Origin: Shinella sp. SUS2
GTDB lineage: Bacteria > Pseudomonadota > Alphaproteobacteria > Rhizobiales > Rhizobiaceae
Direction of reading: 5' to 3'
Assembly (NCBI RefSeq): GCF_001262505.1
Contig: NZ_KQ410733.1
Span: 124,001 to 188,000 of the forward strand
Length of the DNA: 64,000 nucleotides
Shown here: positions 16,729 through 25,593 of the stretch, one piece after another
Numbering within the stretch: the first letter of the stretch is position 1
Layout: every line of letters starts with the position of its first letter
Position numbers and translations under genes: made by a program
The notes under the pieces: generated by a model
What the model saw: only the letters and a program-made list of their open reading frames with translations
What the model was told of the DNA's origin: nothing
The model's database searches: none

Positions 16729-17698
16729 GACGGCGCCCCCATAGGAGATAGGCGAAGAATGGAGCCCCGATGAGGCCGGTCACAATCCCGGCGGGAAGCT
16801 GGGCGGGGGCGATGACCAGCCGGCCGAGAAGGTCCGACGCGACAACGAGGATCGCCCCGCTCAGGGCGGCAATCGGAAGGATCCGCGCATGGGACGGCCC
16901 TGCCAGCCGGCTTGCGATATGCGGCGCGACGAGGCCGACGAAGCCGATCAGCCCCGCGGCGGCAACAGCCGCGCCGGACAGGAGCGTGCACAGCACGATC
17001 ATGAGGCCTCGAACCAGATCCACCCGCTGGCCGAGGCTGCGGGCTGAATTGTCGCCGAAGCGGATGAGATCGAGCTCGCCGGCTGACATCCAGGCCAGCG
17101 CCAGCGGCACGAGCAGCCAGAAGAACAGGAGGCGCACCTTCACCATGTCGGCCTCGTAGACGCTTCCTGCGAGCCAGATCATCGCGCGCTGCACATCGCC
17201 AATCTCGCCGAAGGCCGACAGGAAGGTGGTGGCGGCGCTTGCAAGCGAACCAAGGCCGATGCCGATCAGGATGATGCGCAGCGACGAGGTGCCCCGCTGC
17301 CACGACAGGAGATAGACGGCGGCGGCCATGATGGCCGCGCCAAGGAAGCCGGCCAGCGGCAGCAGGGCTACCGGCGGCTCCGGCATGAGGACGATGACAC
17401 CCATGACCGCAGCGGCGGCGCCGCTGTTGATGCCAAGCACGCCGGGTTCTGCGAGCGGATTGCGCATGATCGCGAGCGCGATCGTGCCGGCCGTCGCCAG
17501 CGCCGCGCCGACGAGAAGGGCAAGCAGGATGCGCGGCAGGCGCAGATCGAAGACGATCATCCCGTTCTGCGCGGTCGCATCCGCCGACCCTGCTATCGTT
17601 TCCATGAGCTCGCGCCATGACAGGGATATGTCCCCGAAGGCCAGGCTGGCGGCGACCAGCCCGGCAAGGAGAACCGCAAGAAGTGTGGCGAGGCGCAT
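16715..17698 (-). CDS. Iron-siderophore ABC permease (FecD-like)
   Basis: A 327-residue FecCD-family inner-membrane permease with about nine hydrophobic segments. Family landmarks are LRLPRILLALLVGAALATAG, NPLAEPGVLGINSGAA, SLGQRVDLVRG and GFVGLVAPHIASRLAGPSH, followed by DLLGRLVIAPAQLPAGIVT. The start ATG at 17698 overlaps the stop of the preceding permease gene by one base (TGATG), so the pair is translationally coupled. The two permeases form the heterodimeric channel for the ferri-siderophore carried by the binding protein at 18740. Confidence 0.93.
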   Translation of the reverse strand: MRLATLLAVLLAGLVAASLAFGDISLSWRELMETIAGSADATAQNGMIVFDLRLPRILLALLVGAALATAGTIALAIMRNPLAEPGVLGINSGAAAAVMGVIVLMPEPPVALLPLAGFLGAAIMAAAVYLLSWQRGTSSLRIILIGIGLGSLASAATTFLSAFGEIGDVQRAMIWLAGSVYEADMVKVRLLFFWLLVPLALAWMSAGELDLIRFGDNSARSLGQRVDLVRGLMIVLCTLLSGAAVAAAGLIGFVGLVAPHIASRLAGPSHARILPIAALSGAILVVASDLLGRLVIAPAQLPAGIVTGLIGAPFFAYLLWGRRHVRG

Positions 17699-18798
17699 CA
17701 CCTCGCCTCTCCCGCCCGGCTTCGCGCCAGCCACAGGAAAAATGGCGCGCCGATCAGCGCTACCGTCACCCCGACGGGAAAGCTTTGGCTGGCGAAAATC
17801 ACGCGCCCGGCCGTATCCGCGGCGATCACGAGCAAAGCACCGCCGAGCGCGCTGAAGGGCAGGATCCAGCGATAGTCGATACAGATCGTCAGCCGCGCGA
17901 TATGCGGAACCACGAGCCCCACGAAGCCGATGGGGCCGGCGAGCGAGACGGCACTGCCGGCAAGCAGGATGACCACGGCAACGGCTATCGCTCTCCAGAC
18001 AATGGGGTTCTGGCCCAGTGCGCGGGCCGCATCGACACCGAGGCCCATGGTCACCAGGTGCCGTCCGAGGAGAAGCGCCGCGGCAAGGCCGAAGAGGATA
18101 TAGGGAGCCACCGCGGTGGTCTGCGCCATGGTCCGGCCGGACAGGGAACCGGCGGTCCAGAGACGAACGGCGTCCAGCGTGCTCTGGTCGAAGATGAGAA
18201 CGGCGCTGGTCAGGGCCGTCAGGAAGGTGGCGACAACGGCGCCGGCGAGAACGAGGCCGACGGGCGAATGCCCGGTCGGACCGAAGGTGCCGATCGCAAA
18301 GACCAGCAGCGCCGCGCTGCCGGCGCCGACAAAGGCGAACCACATGTAGGCGCCGCCGGTGCCTGCCCCGAAAAGGGTCATGACGAGGACGACGGCGAAG
18401 GCGGCGCCGGCATTGATACCGAGCAGTCCGGGCGAGGCGAGCGGATTGTTCGTCACCGCCTGCATGATCGCGCCCGAAACCGCCAGTGCGCTGCCCGCCA
18501 GCAGGCCGGCCAGAACCCGCGGCAGACGGATCGTCGCCACCAGCAGATGTTCACGCGATCCGTCAAAAGCGGCGATGGCGTTCCACACGGACGACGGTGA
18601 GATATGCGTGGTGCCAAGCGTCACCGCCCACATCGATGTCGTGAGGAGTAGGCCGCTGAGAAGGATGAGGACAACGAGCCTGCTTCCATCGCGCTTGGCC
18701 GGCCGGCCGGCTGCGCAATCGCGGTGGGCTTGTCCGGGCTCATCGGTCTGCAAGAACGTAGCGCTCGATATCGTCAAGGATGCGATTGGCAGAGGCAA
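17698..18798 (-). CDS. Iron-siderophore ABC permease (FecC-like)
   Basis: A FecCD-family permease, up to 366 residues. It shows IRLPRVLAGLLAGSALAVSG, NPLASPGLLGINAGAAFAV, ALGQNPIVWRAI and GFVGLVVPHIARLTI, then DTAGRVIFASQSFPVGVTV. The start is uncertain: the frame has only TTG codons near its beginning (18798 and 18777), overlapping the end of the binding protein gene by up to 59 bases, and the first in-frame ATG is within the first membrane helix. The hydrophobic core begins about residue 41, so the first 35-40 residues form an unusually long polar leader if the TTG is used. Confidence 0.88.
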   Translation of the reverse strand: MPLPIASLTISSATFLQTDEPGQAHRDCAAGRPAKRDGSRLVVLILLSGLLLTTSMWAVTLGTTHISPSSVWNAIAAFDGSREHLLVATIRLPRVLAGLLAGSALAVSGAIMQAVTNNPLASPGLLGINAGAAFAVVLVMTLFGAGTGGAYMWFAFVGAGSAALLVFAIGTFGPTGHSPVGLVLAGAVVATFLTALTSAVLIFDQSTLDAVRLWTAGSLSGRTMAQTTAVAPYILFGLAAALLLGRHLVTMGLGVDAARALGQNPIVWRAIAVAVVILLAGSAVSLAGPIGFVGLVVPHIARLTICIDYRWILPFSALGGALLVIAADTAGRVIFASQSFPVGVTVALIGAPFFLWLARSRAGEAR

Positions 18799-19675
18799 TC
18801 CCGTGGAAGCTCTGCCAGGCCACCCGGTCTACCCGATGGGCGCGGCCGTTCTGCACGGCGGGCAGGAGCTGCCAGAGCGGGTTTTCCGTTACCGCTTTCT
18901 CCAGCGCGTCGTCGGGGCCGCTTTCGAAGCCGCTGGCGGAGACATAGAGGAGGATGTCGCCGTCGAGATTGGCAAGTTCCTCCCAGTCCGGCCGCTTGAC
19001 GATCGTGCCGTCCGTCACCGTCTCATAGGCCGTGCGCTTGACGCCAGCCTCGCGCAGCACCGCGAAGGGCGCGTAGGCGAAAGGACCGTCAAGGAAGACG
19101 ACGAAGCGGTCCGGCGCCAAACGGACGGTGGAAACGGTCAGGTCCTTGTCCTTCATGCGTGCCCGGATCGTGGCGGCGCGTTTTTCGTAGGCGGCCAGCG
19201 CCTCGCCGGCCACGCTCTCGCGGCCGGTGATGTCGGCGACGCGCTGGCGATAGGCCTTCCAGTCCGTATGATGGAGCAACACCGTGGGCGCGATCTTCGA
19301 TACCGTCTCATAGATGGAAGCGTGGGCTTCCGCGCTGCCGATGATGAGGTCGGGCTTCAGGGCGGCGACCCGCTCGAGGCTCGGCTCCCTCGGATTGCCG
19401 AGATCGACCACGTTCGACTGCTTGATGAACGCGAGTATCCCGGTGTCCTGAATGCCCATATAGGGCGTGGCGACGACGGGGGCCTCGAGTTCGACGAGCA
19501 GGCCGAGCGTCAGGAGCGGGTCGAGCGTGACGACCCTTCTGGGCTCGGCCGGTATGCAGAGCGGCGGATTGTAGACGCCCTCCGTTATCTCCCTCCCCTG
19601 GCAGGTGGCATTGGCCAGCGAGAACGAGACGGCGAGGAAGAGGACGGCAAGGAAGGAGCGCAAGGCGGATACCAT
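18740..19675 (-). CDS. Periplasmic iron-siderophore binding protein (FecB/FepB type)
   Basis: A 311-residue class III binding protein with a Sec signal (residues 1-23, MVSALRSFLAVLFLAVSFSL, ending ANA). The mature protein has the BtuF/FepB pattern: RRVVTLDPLLTLGLLVEL, a LERVAALKPDLIIGS strand and a connecting long helix, and the C-terminal lobe with HRVDRVAWQSFHGIASANRILDDIERY. It would capture the ferri-siderophore released by the TonB receptor and deliver it to the two permeases. It sits between receptor and permease genes on the same strand, 55 bases after the receptor stop. Confidence 0.9.
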   Translation of the reverse strand: MVSALRSFLAVLFLAVSFSLANATCQGREITEGVYNPPLCIPAEPRRVVTLDPLLTLGLLVELEAPVVATPYMGIQDTGILAFIKQSNVVDLGNPREPSLERVAALKPDLIIGSAEAHASIYETVSKIAPTVLLHHTDWKAYRQRVADITGRESVAGEALAAYEKRAATIRARMKDKDLTVSTVRLAPDRFVVFLDGPFAYAPFAVLREAGVKRTAYETVTDGTIVKRPDWEELANLDGDILLYVSASGFESGPDDALEKAVTENPLWQLLPAVQNGRAHRVDRVAWQSFHGIASANRILDDIERYVLADR

Positions 19676-19729
19676 TTCGGATGGATACGGAAGACGGAGA
19701 TTGCGGGGCTTTTGCCCCGCAATCGGAGA

Positions 19730-22141
19730 TCAGAACTTGGTGCGGATGTTGAGGCCGAAGGACCGCCGCGCGCCGGCCTGGCCAAAGGGCAAGGCGGCGT
19801 CCGGATCGACGATGGTGAAATACTTCTCGTCGGTCAGGTTTTCCGCGAAGGCCGTGACCTCCCAATTGTCCTTCTTGAAACCGGCCTGGGCATTCACGAG
19901 GAAACGGGAGTCGATCTTGTACATGCCTTTCGTGCCGAACCGGGAATTGTAGTCCGTCGTGTATTTGGCATCGGCGCCGACATAGACGCCATTCTCGAAC
20001 TCGTAACGCCCACCGAAGCCGTAGGTCCATTCCGGCGCCTCGGGGAAGGATTTTCCGGACTGGTCGCCCAGGCCGCCGTGGTCGAACTCCAGGAACTTGG
20101 TGTTCAGGTAGCCGATCGACGCGAAGGCCGAGAACTGGTCGGTGACCTGGAAGGTCGGCTCGATTTCGAAGCCCCATGCGCGCGAGGATGCGGCGTTCTC
20201 CGTGATACGGTAGCCCGGAATGTCCGAAGGCGGCCGGATCTCGACCTGCTGGTCCTCATACTTCGTGTAGAAGAGATTGGCATTGAGCACGAGCCTGTCA
20301 TCCAGCAGGGTGCCCTTGTAGGACAGCTCGTAGCTCTGCGAATATTCCGGATCATACGACACGAGGGGGAAGGCCGGGTCGCTGCGGTTGACGTAGGAGC
20401 CCCCCGAACGGAAGCCCTGCGTATAGGTGATGCCGACCCGCTGGTTTTCGCCGAATTCCTTGGAGAGCCCCAGCTTGGGTACGAAGTTCACCTCGTCGAA
20501 GGACGCCGGACCGCCGGAGAAGGCCGGATCCATTCCGTGCAGGACGGCAGAATTCAACTCGGCGTTCTTTTCCTTGAGATAGTCGAGGCGCCCCCCGGCG
20601 GTCACGAACCAAGTCGGCGCGAATTCATAGGTCGCCTCGCCGAAGACGGCGAGGTTCGTGGTCCTGCGGTTCTGCTTGTCGTCGAGCTGGTAGACCGTGC
20701 CCGGCATCAGATCGGGATAGGGCTCCGCGATGAAACGCGAGGCACCCTCGAAGATCTGGTGGCTGCCGAAAACGCCGGCAACCCACTTCCAGCGATCGCC
20801 GTCGTAGTTCAGCCGCAGCTCCTGGGTGAAGATCGAATCGTCGTCCGTGCCCCAGATCCCGGTTGCGATGCCGGGCGTGCCTGCATCGACGGAGCTTCGT
20901 GTGTTGATGCCGTACTGGAAACCGGTCTGCGAGGTGAAACGCAGCGTATCGGAGAAGTCGTGTGTAATCTCGAGGCCGACATTGTGGACCTCGGTCCAGC
21001 GGAATTCGGTATAGGTGTCGGGATTGTTGTTGAAATCACCACGCCCATCGTAGAGCCCGACCAGCCGGTCGTTCGGGCGGTCCTTGGAATAGGCGTAGGT
21101 CAGAAGGGCGCGGGTGTCCGGCATTTCCGACGGGGTGATGAGCATCTTTGCGCGAATGGTCCCGCTGATATCGGTCGTAAGATCGTCAAAACCCGCATAG
21201 TTCTTGAAGTTCGAATAGGACACGTCCGTATGGGAGCGCTCGAACGCCCCGGAAATGCGCAATGCGATCTGGTCCTCGACAAGCGGCGTGTTGACGACAA
21301 AGGCCGAGCCCGCGAGGTCGTTGCTGCCGACAGTTCCCGAGAGTTCGACTTCCTTGTCGAAGGTCGGGTCCTTCGACTTGATGTAGACCGCGCCCGACAT
21401 GGCGGCCCGGCCGGAAAGCGTCGATTGCGGGCCGCGATAGACCTCGACCTGCTCGACGTCCCAAAGGTTTCTTGCGCCGAAACGGGAATTGTAGCGGGTC
21501 TGGAGAATGCCATCGATATAGAGCGAACCGACCGGCGCTCCGCCAGGAACGAAACCTTCGGAGCTCATGCCGCGGATGACGAAACCGGAATTGACCGTCG
21601 CGCTGTCCAAAACGTTGGCGAGGCGGCGATAGGCATCCTGCGTGTGGCGGATCTGGCCTTTTTCGATTGCTTCCGCATTCACGATGCCGACGCTCGCGGT
21701 CGTGTCGTTCAGCGTGGTTGCCTCGCGCGCGCCATAAAGCGTGATCGTCTCGAGAAGGGTGGCCCCCTCTTCCGCCGGGCCTGCGGCGGCGGGGTCGAGG
21801 CTCAGCGTTACATGGCTGCTACCGGCAAAGCGCGCATCGACGCCGGTGCCGGTCAATACGGCGTTCAGCGCCTGTTCGGGCGTCAGGTTACCGCGCACGC
21901 CTTTGGTCGATTTGCCCTGTGCCAGCGATGCGTCATAGAGGATCTGGAGGCCTGTCTGGGCGGCGAGGCTGTTCAGGGCCGGCGTCAACGGGCCGGCCGG
22001 CACTGAAATCGACCGCTCGGCCGCCTGCGCTTGCGCGGGTGCCTGTGCGATCGCCGGCGCTGCCGGGCTGAACACCAGAGCGGCCGTACCGGCCAGCAAG
22101 GCGGCCCGCAGCCCCGCCCTGGTGGAAACGTTCTTCTTCAT
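19730..22141 (-). CDS. TonB-dependent siderophore receptor with STN signalling domain
   Basis: An 803-residue outer-membrane receptor. After a signal peptide (from ATG 22141, MKKNVSTRAGLRAALLAGTA) comes an STN domain of about 55 residues (ISVPAGPLTPALNSLAAQTG, LTPEQALNAVLTGTG), the hallmark of transducing receptors. A TonB-box-like ETITLYG segment and the plug (IRGMSSEGFVPGGAPVGSLY, VEVYRGPQSTLSGRAAMSGA) lead into the barrel, which ends in the terminal aromatic strand SFGLNIRTKF. The STN domain matches the FecR/ECF pair at 14088-15646, forming a cell-surface signalling system. A GGGGG ribosome site precedes 22141. Ligand unknown. Confidence 0.93.
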   Translation of the reverse strand: MKKNVSTRAGLRAALLAGTAALVFSPAAPAIAQAPAQAQAAERSISVPAGPLTPALNSLAAQTGLQILYDASLAQGKSTKGVRGNLTPEQALNAVLTGTGVDARFAGSSHVTLSLDPAAAGPAEEGATLLETITLYGAREATTLNDTTASVGIVNAEAIEKGQIRHTQDAYRRLANVLDSATVNSGFVIRGMSSEGFVPGGAPVGSLYIDGILQTRYNSRFGARNLWDVEQVEVYRGPQSTLSGRAAMSGAVYIKSKDPTFDKEVELSGTVGSNDLAGSAFVVNTPLVEDQIALRISGAFERSHTDVSYSNFKNYAGFDDLTTDISGTIRAKMLITPSEMPDTRALLTYAYSKDRPNDRLVGLYDGRGDFNNNPDTYTEFRWTEVHNVGLEITHDFSDTLRFTSQTGFQYGINTRSSVDAGTPGIATGIWGTDDDSIFTQELRLNYDGDRWKWVAGVFGSHQIFEGASRFIAEPYPDLMPGTVYQLDDKQNRRTTNLAVFGEATYEFAPTWFVTAGGRLDYLKEKNAELNSAVLHGMDPAFSGGPASFDEVNFVPKLGLSKEFGENQRVGITYTQGFRSGGSYVNRSDPAFPLVSYDPEYSQSYELSYKGTLLDDRLVLNANLFYTKYEDQQVEIRPPSDIPGYRITENAASSRAWGFEIEPTFQVTDQFSAFASIGYLNTKFLEFDHGGLGDQSGKSFPEAPEWTYGFGGRYEFENGVYVGADAKYTTDYNSRFGTKGMYKIDSRFLVNAQAGFKKDNWEVTAFAENLTDEKYFTIVDPDAALPFGQAGARRSFGLNIRTKF

Positions 22142-22330
22142 CAAAACCCCCAATCGTGCGGCGTTCAAGGCGCCGCAGTCCGTCCAGACAGCGGATGAAA
22201 CCCCGCTCATTGGGTCTGACGATCAAGCTTTCCGATTTGGGACTCCGCGTGGCCGATTTTCCTGAAAAACACCATCGCGCCTTTCGGTTGGTCTGGCGGC
22301 GTCACAATGGGCAGGCGGAGAAGACGGGTC

Positions 22331-23041
22331 TCAGTCCTTCGGGCACGGCCAGCTTGCCGGCGTCGCGAGACCCGTCGGAAGCCTGGTCTCACCGTTGCCG
22401 CAGGCGATATCGATCTGTGACTGGTCGAGGCCGGTCGCACGGGAAAGATCGAGCCCCTCGATCCGCGTCAGCAGCATGAAGGCCTTGTCCAGGCCGATCG
22501 TGCCCTCGATGCGCGCCTTGCTCAAGTCGGCGCGAGACAGGTTTGCATAGGTAAAACTTGCGCCCGAAAGGATTGCCTCGTCGAAGGACGCGCGGCTGAG
22601 ATCGGCCTTTTCGAAACTCGCATAGCTGAGATCCGCCCCATCGAATGCGGCGCGTTGCAGTTCCGCGGATGCAAACGACGTTCCCTTCGCGATGACCTTC
22701 TGAAAGCTGGAGCGATAGGCTTCCACCCGTGCGAAACTCGCCTTGTCCAGCCGTGCGCCGGTGAACCAGGTCCGGATCAGGGTCGCCTTTTCCAGAACGG
22801 CCGCCGTCAGGTTCGTATCGCGCATGTCGGTGTAGCTGAGATCGGCATCCCGGAAGTTCGCCCCGGCGAAATCGTTGCCACCCAGCATCAGGTTCTTCTT
22901 GCTGCAGGCGCTCCAGTCCACTTCCGGCTCGGGATCCGCCCGGCAATCCGCAGCATCGGCATAGCGGAAGGGAAGACTTGCGGCCATCACCAGACATGCC
23001 GCGAAGAAGCCAAGAAGCATACCCTTCTGCAGTCCACTCAC
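22331..23041 (-). CDS. Exported pentapeptide-repeat protein
   Basis: A 236-residue protein with an N-terminal signal (LGFFAACLVMAASL, cleavage likely after ADA) and a run of A(D/N)LxX pentapeptides from about residue 60 to 190 (ANFRDADLSYTDMRDTNLTA, then ADLSYASFEKADLSRASF), which fold as a right-handed quadrilateral beta-helix. The C-terminus contains two cysteines in IACGNGETRLP and WPCPKD, as in related rhizobial proteins. A GTG start at 23041 is chosen because GGGAG lies eight bases before it; upstream ATG codons at 23074 and 23053 lack one. The role is unknown. It lies between the two iron systems. Confidence 0.82.
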   Translation of the reverse strand: MSGLQKGMLLGFFAACLVMAASLPFRYADAADCRADPEPEVDWSACSKKNLMLGGNDFAGANFRDADLSYTDMRDTNLTAAVLEKATLIRTWFTGARLDKASFARVEAYRSSFQKVIAKGTSFASAELQRAAFDGADLSYASFEKADLSRASFDEAILSGASFTYANLSRADLSKARIEGTIGLDKAFMLLTRIEGLDLSRATGLDQSQIDIACGNGETRLPTGLATPASWPCPKD

Positions 23042-23230
23042 TGATGTAACTCCCATTGCAATGGCCGTGTCCAATCGGGCCGTTCCCTAAATATGGCAAT
23101 CGGGAGCCGGATGTCATCAGCTAACCGCACGGATGGATGCAAGATCGGAGCGTGTTGGCTGCCGAGTTCGCCGAACTCTGGCGCCTCGCTGCTCGCGTCG
23201 TTCCGGCGAACCCTGCCGCAAGGAACGCCG

Positions 23231-24229
23231 TCAGGCCTCTCCTTCGCCACGGCGCGCGGCGAGCGCACGGGACGGCTGCATGCCGAAACGGCGCAGGAAG
23301 AGTTGGGAAAAGTGGCTCGGATTGCTGTAGCCGACGGCGATCGCCGCCTGTGTCACGTTCATCTCTCCCTGTTCGATCAGCCGGCGCGCTTCCAGAAGCC
23401 GCTGCTCCTTGAGGAACGCGTAGACGGCGAAGCCATAGAGGCTTTTGAAGCCGGATTTCAGCCGCTTCTGCGTCAGTCCGACCTCGCGGGCGAGCTCTTC
23501 GAGCGTCCAGGGGCGGGCGAGTTCGGCAATCAGCAGGTCACGGGCGCGCTGCAGCGGGCGACGGTCGCGCGGCGGGATCGTCTGGGCCGGTTGCGTGCGG
23601 CGCATCGCAGCGATCGAGGCATTGATGATGTCGAGGGCACGGGCCTCGAAGGCGAGATCGTCCCCTTCCACCATGGCGCTGTCGAAGAGCGCCCGCGCCA
23701 CGGCGAGCAGGTCCGGCGGCACCGGCAGCACGCCGACCCAGGTGCCGTTGCCCGATGCCATGTGCAAAGCGTGGTGTTCGTCGAGATTGGCAAGGAGGTC
23801 GCCGGCGCCGAGCCGCTGCCAGAGGCTGATATCGACCCGGATGTCCATGCCTTTGAAGCGCGTGCCCACGGGCACGTCGTAGAGGCCGACGGATCCGTAC
23901 GGCGCGGCCATGATGTAGATGCGCCCCGGCCGATAGGGAATGGATGACAGCCGCTGCTCGGCGTCGCTTCCCAAAAGCCACCCCTGCCCCGAGGCCTCGA
24001 AGAGAAAATCGATCGCAACGCAGGGCTCCGTGGCGAAACGGCCGACGAAATCGGCCCCGATCACCATGTCGAAGACGGAAATGGTGAGGCCCGGGCGCAC
24101 GCCGAGGATCTTGTAGGCACCCTCTGTCGAGGTGTCGGAAAAGGTCGGATCGGCCGGGCTCGGGCCAAGCACGACCACGTCGTCCTGATCGGACTGCGCC
24201 AGAACGCGCTGTTCCACACGGAGATTCAT
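23231..24229 (-). CDS. AraC-family regulator of siderophore uptake (PchR-like)
   Basis: A 332-residue regulator. The first 220 residues are a ligand-sensing domain of the kind found in AraC regulators of siderophore genes (GLTISVFDMVIGADFVGRF, then IPYRPGRIYIMAAP). The C-terminal 100 residues hold two helix-turn-helix units, RPWTLEELAREVGLTQKRLK and MNVTQAAIAVGYSNPSHFSQ, ending with FLRRFGMQPS. It diverges from the RhtX-type importer gene with about 107 bases between, and probably activates that operon when its siderophore or iron complex is present, as PchR and RhrA do. Confidence 0.88.
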   Translation of the reverse strand: MNLRVEQRVLAQSDQDDVVVLGPSPADPTFSDTSTEGAYKILGVRPGLTISVFDMVIGADFVGRFATEPCVAIDFLFEASGQGWLLGSDAEQRLSSIPYRPGRIYIMAAPYGSVGLYDVPVGTRFKGMDIRVDISLWQRLGAGDLLANLDEHHALHMASGNGTWVGVLPVPPDLLAVARALFDSAMVEGDDLAFEARALDIINASIAAMRRTQPAQTIPPRDRRPLQRARDLLIAELARPWTLEELAREVGLTQKRLKSGFKSLYGFAVYAFLKEQRLLEARRLIEQGEMNVTQAAIAVGYSNPSHFSQLFLRRFGMQPSRALAARRGEGEA

Positions 24230-24336
24230 CTACCCCACCAAATAATGGACCGGATCGCAATAACATTGAACCTGATTACAATAGTCAAGTTTTGCGCATC
24301 GGCCTAGTGAGGGCGTGAAATACATTGCGAGGGGTG

Positions 24337-25593
24337 ATGTCGACTGCTGTTGTGAATTTCGCCGGACGCTCGGCGAGCTGGGCCGTGCTCGGCCTCCTGG
24401 CCGGTCTCTATGCCGCCCAGTCGGTAACCGGATCGATGGTGCAGACTGCGCTGCCCGTGGTGCTGCGGGATGCCGGCATGCCGCTCGACCAGATCGGCTA
24501 TCTGGCAGTGCTGTTTCTGCCCTGGGCGCTGAAGTTCCTGTGGGCGCCGCTGGTCGACCGCTTCCTCAGCGAACGCATCTGGATCCTTTCCTGCCAGCTC
24601 GGCATCATCCTGTGCTTCCTTGTGGCGATGGTGCTGCCGCCGCAGACCCATATGGGGGCTCTTGCCGCCGTGCTGCTCGTCATGGGTGTCTTCGCCTCGA
24701 CGCAGGATGTCGCGACCGATTCCCTTGCCGTCCGGGCCTCGGATGCGGCAACGCGCGGACTTGCCAGCGGCGCCTCGACGGCCGGCGCCTATCTCGGCTT
24801 CCTCATTGGCGGCGGCCTCTGGCTCATCGTATACCAGCATGCCGGTTGGGCGGTTTCCATGGCCGCCATGGCTGGTTTCGTCCTGCTGCTGACCATTCCC
24901 GTCTTGCTGTCTGGCGGCCTTGCCGCCCCCAGAAACAAGACGGCTTCGGCGGTGCGCACGGTGGGCCTCAGGAAGACGATCGCGAACCGCGCCCTGATGC
25001 AGGGGCTCGTCTTCCTCGCGGTCTACCAGATTGGTCTTCGCATGGGGCAGGCACTCACCGGGCCCTATCTCGTCGACAAGGGCATTGCGCTCGACACGAT
25101 CGGGATCCTGCGCGGCGCGGGCGGTGCGGTTGCCGGGTTCATCGCCTCCTCGCTCGGCGCCCTCCTCGTGCAGGCGGCCGGTATTCCCCGCGCGATCGGG
25201 ATCGCCGCCGTGCTGAATGTCCTCCTGCTTTTGGCGCTCGGTGTTGCCGAGTTTACCGGCCTGGCCACGCCGGTGCTTGCTCTCGGTATTCTGCTCATGC
25301 AGGTTGGCGCGGTCGCGTTCTCCTTTGTTGCGCTCTATGCGGCCATGATGAACTGGTGCAATCCGGAGCAGACGGCGACCGACTTCGCCGCGCTGCAGAG
25401 CGTCGATGCGATCCTCGCCATTGCCGCGTCCTCCGTTGCCGGCCTGCTCGCCAGCGCCTTCGGCTACGGCTGGCTGTTTGCCGCCTCGGCGGTCTTCATC
25501 CTCGCCGCCCTTCTCCTCGCTCCCCGTACGCTCGGCGCCTCCATCCGGACGGCGCGGGGCCCTGCACTTCCAGAAAAGGTATCGGAACCATGA
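24337..25593 (+). CDS. RhtX/FptX-family siderophore importer (MFS)
   Basis: A 418-residue MFS protein of the class that alone moves siderophores across the inner membrane (RhtX for rhizobactin 1021, FptX for pyochelin; related to AmpG). Visible features are YAAQSVTGSMVQTALPVVLR in helix 1, LPWALKFLWAPLVDRFLSER at the helix 2-3 loop, and ASTQDVATDSLAVRASD with ASTAGAYLGFLIGGG in the first half. ATG 24337 lies just after GAGGGG; an in-frame TTG at 24325 is an alternative. Its stop overlaps the start of the receptor gene (ATGA), showing translational coupling. Confidence 0.87.
   Translation: MSTAVVNFAGRSASWAVLGLLAGLYAAQSVTGSMVQTALPVVLRDAGMPLDQIGYLAVLFLPWALKFLWAPLVDRFLSERIWILSCQLGIILCFLVAMVLPPQTHMGALAAVLLVMGVFASTQDVATDSLAVRASDAATRGLASGASTAGAYLGFLIGGGLWLIVYQHAGWAVSMAAMAGFVLLLTIPVLLSGGLAAPRNKTASAVRTVGLRKTIANRALMQGLVFLAVYQIGLRMGQALTGPYLVDKGIALDTIGILRGAGGAVAGFIASSLGALLVQAAGIPRAIGIAAVLNVLLLLALGVAEFTGLATPVLALGILLMQVGAVAFSFVALYAAMMNWCNPEQTATDFAALQSVDAILAIAASSVAGLLASAFGYGWLFAASAVFILAALLLAPRTLGASIRTARGPALPEKVSEP

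Noticed and set aside
18359..22006. A 1215-codon forward open frame opposite the iron operon
   Set aside because: It is the antisense of the permease, binding protein and receptor genes, whose protein motifs are unambiguous. Its length comes from GC-rich codon bias, and it has no recognisable domains.
24315..25589. Apparent N-terminal extension of the forward TonB receptor (about 425 residues)
   Set aside because: This stretch reads the RhtX-like importer gene out of frame. The receptor has a normal signal peptide beginning at 25590.
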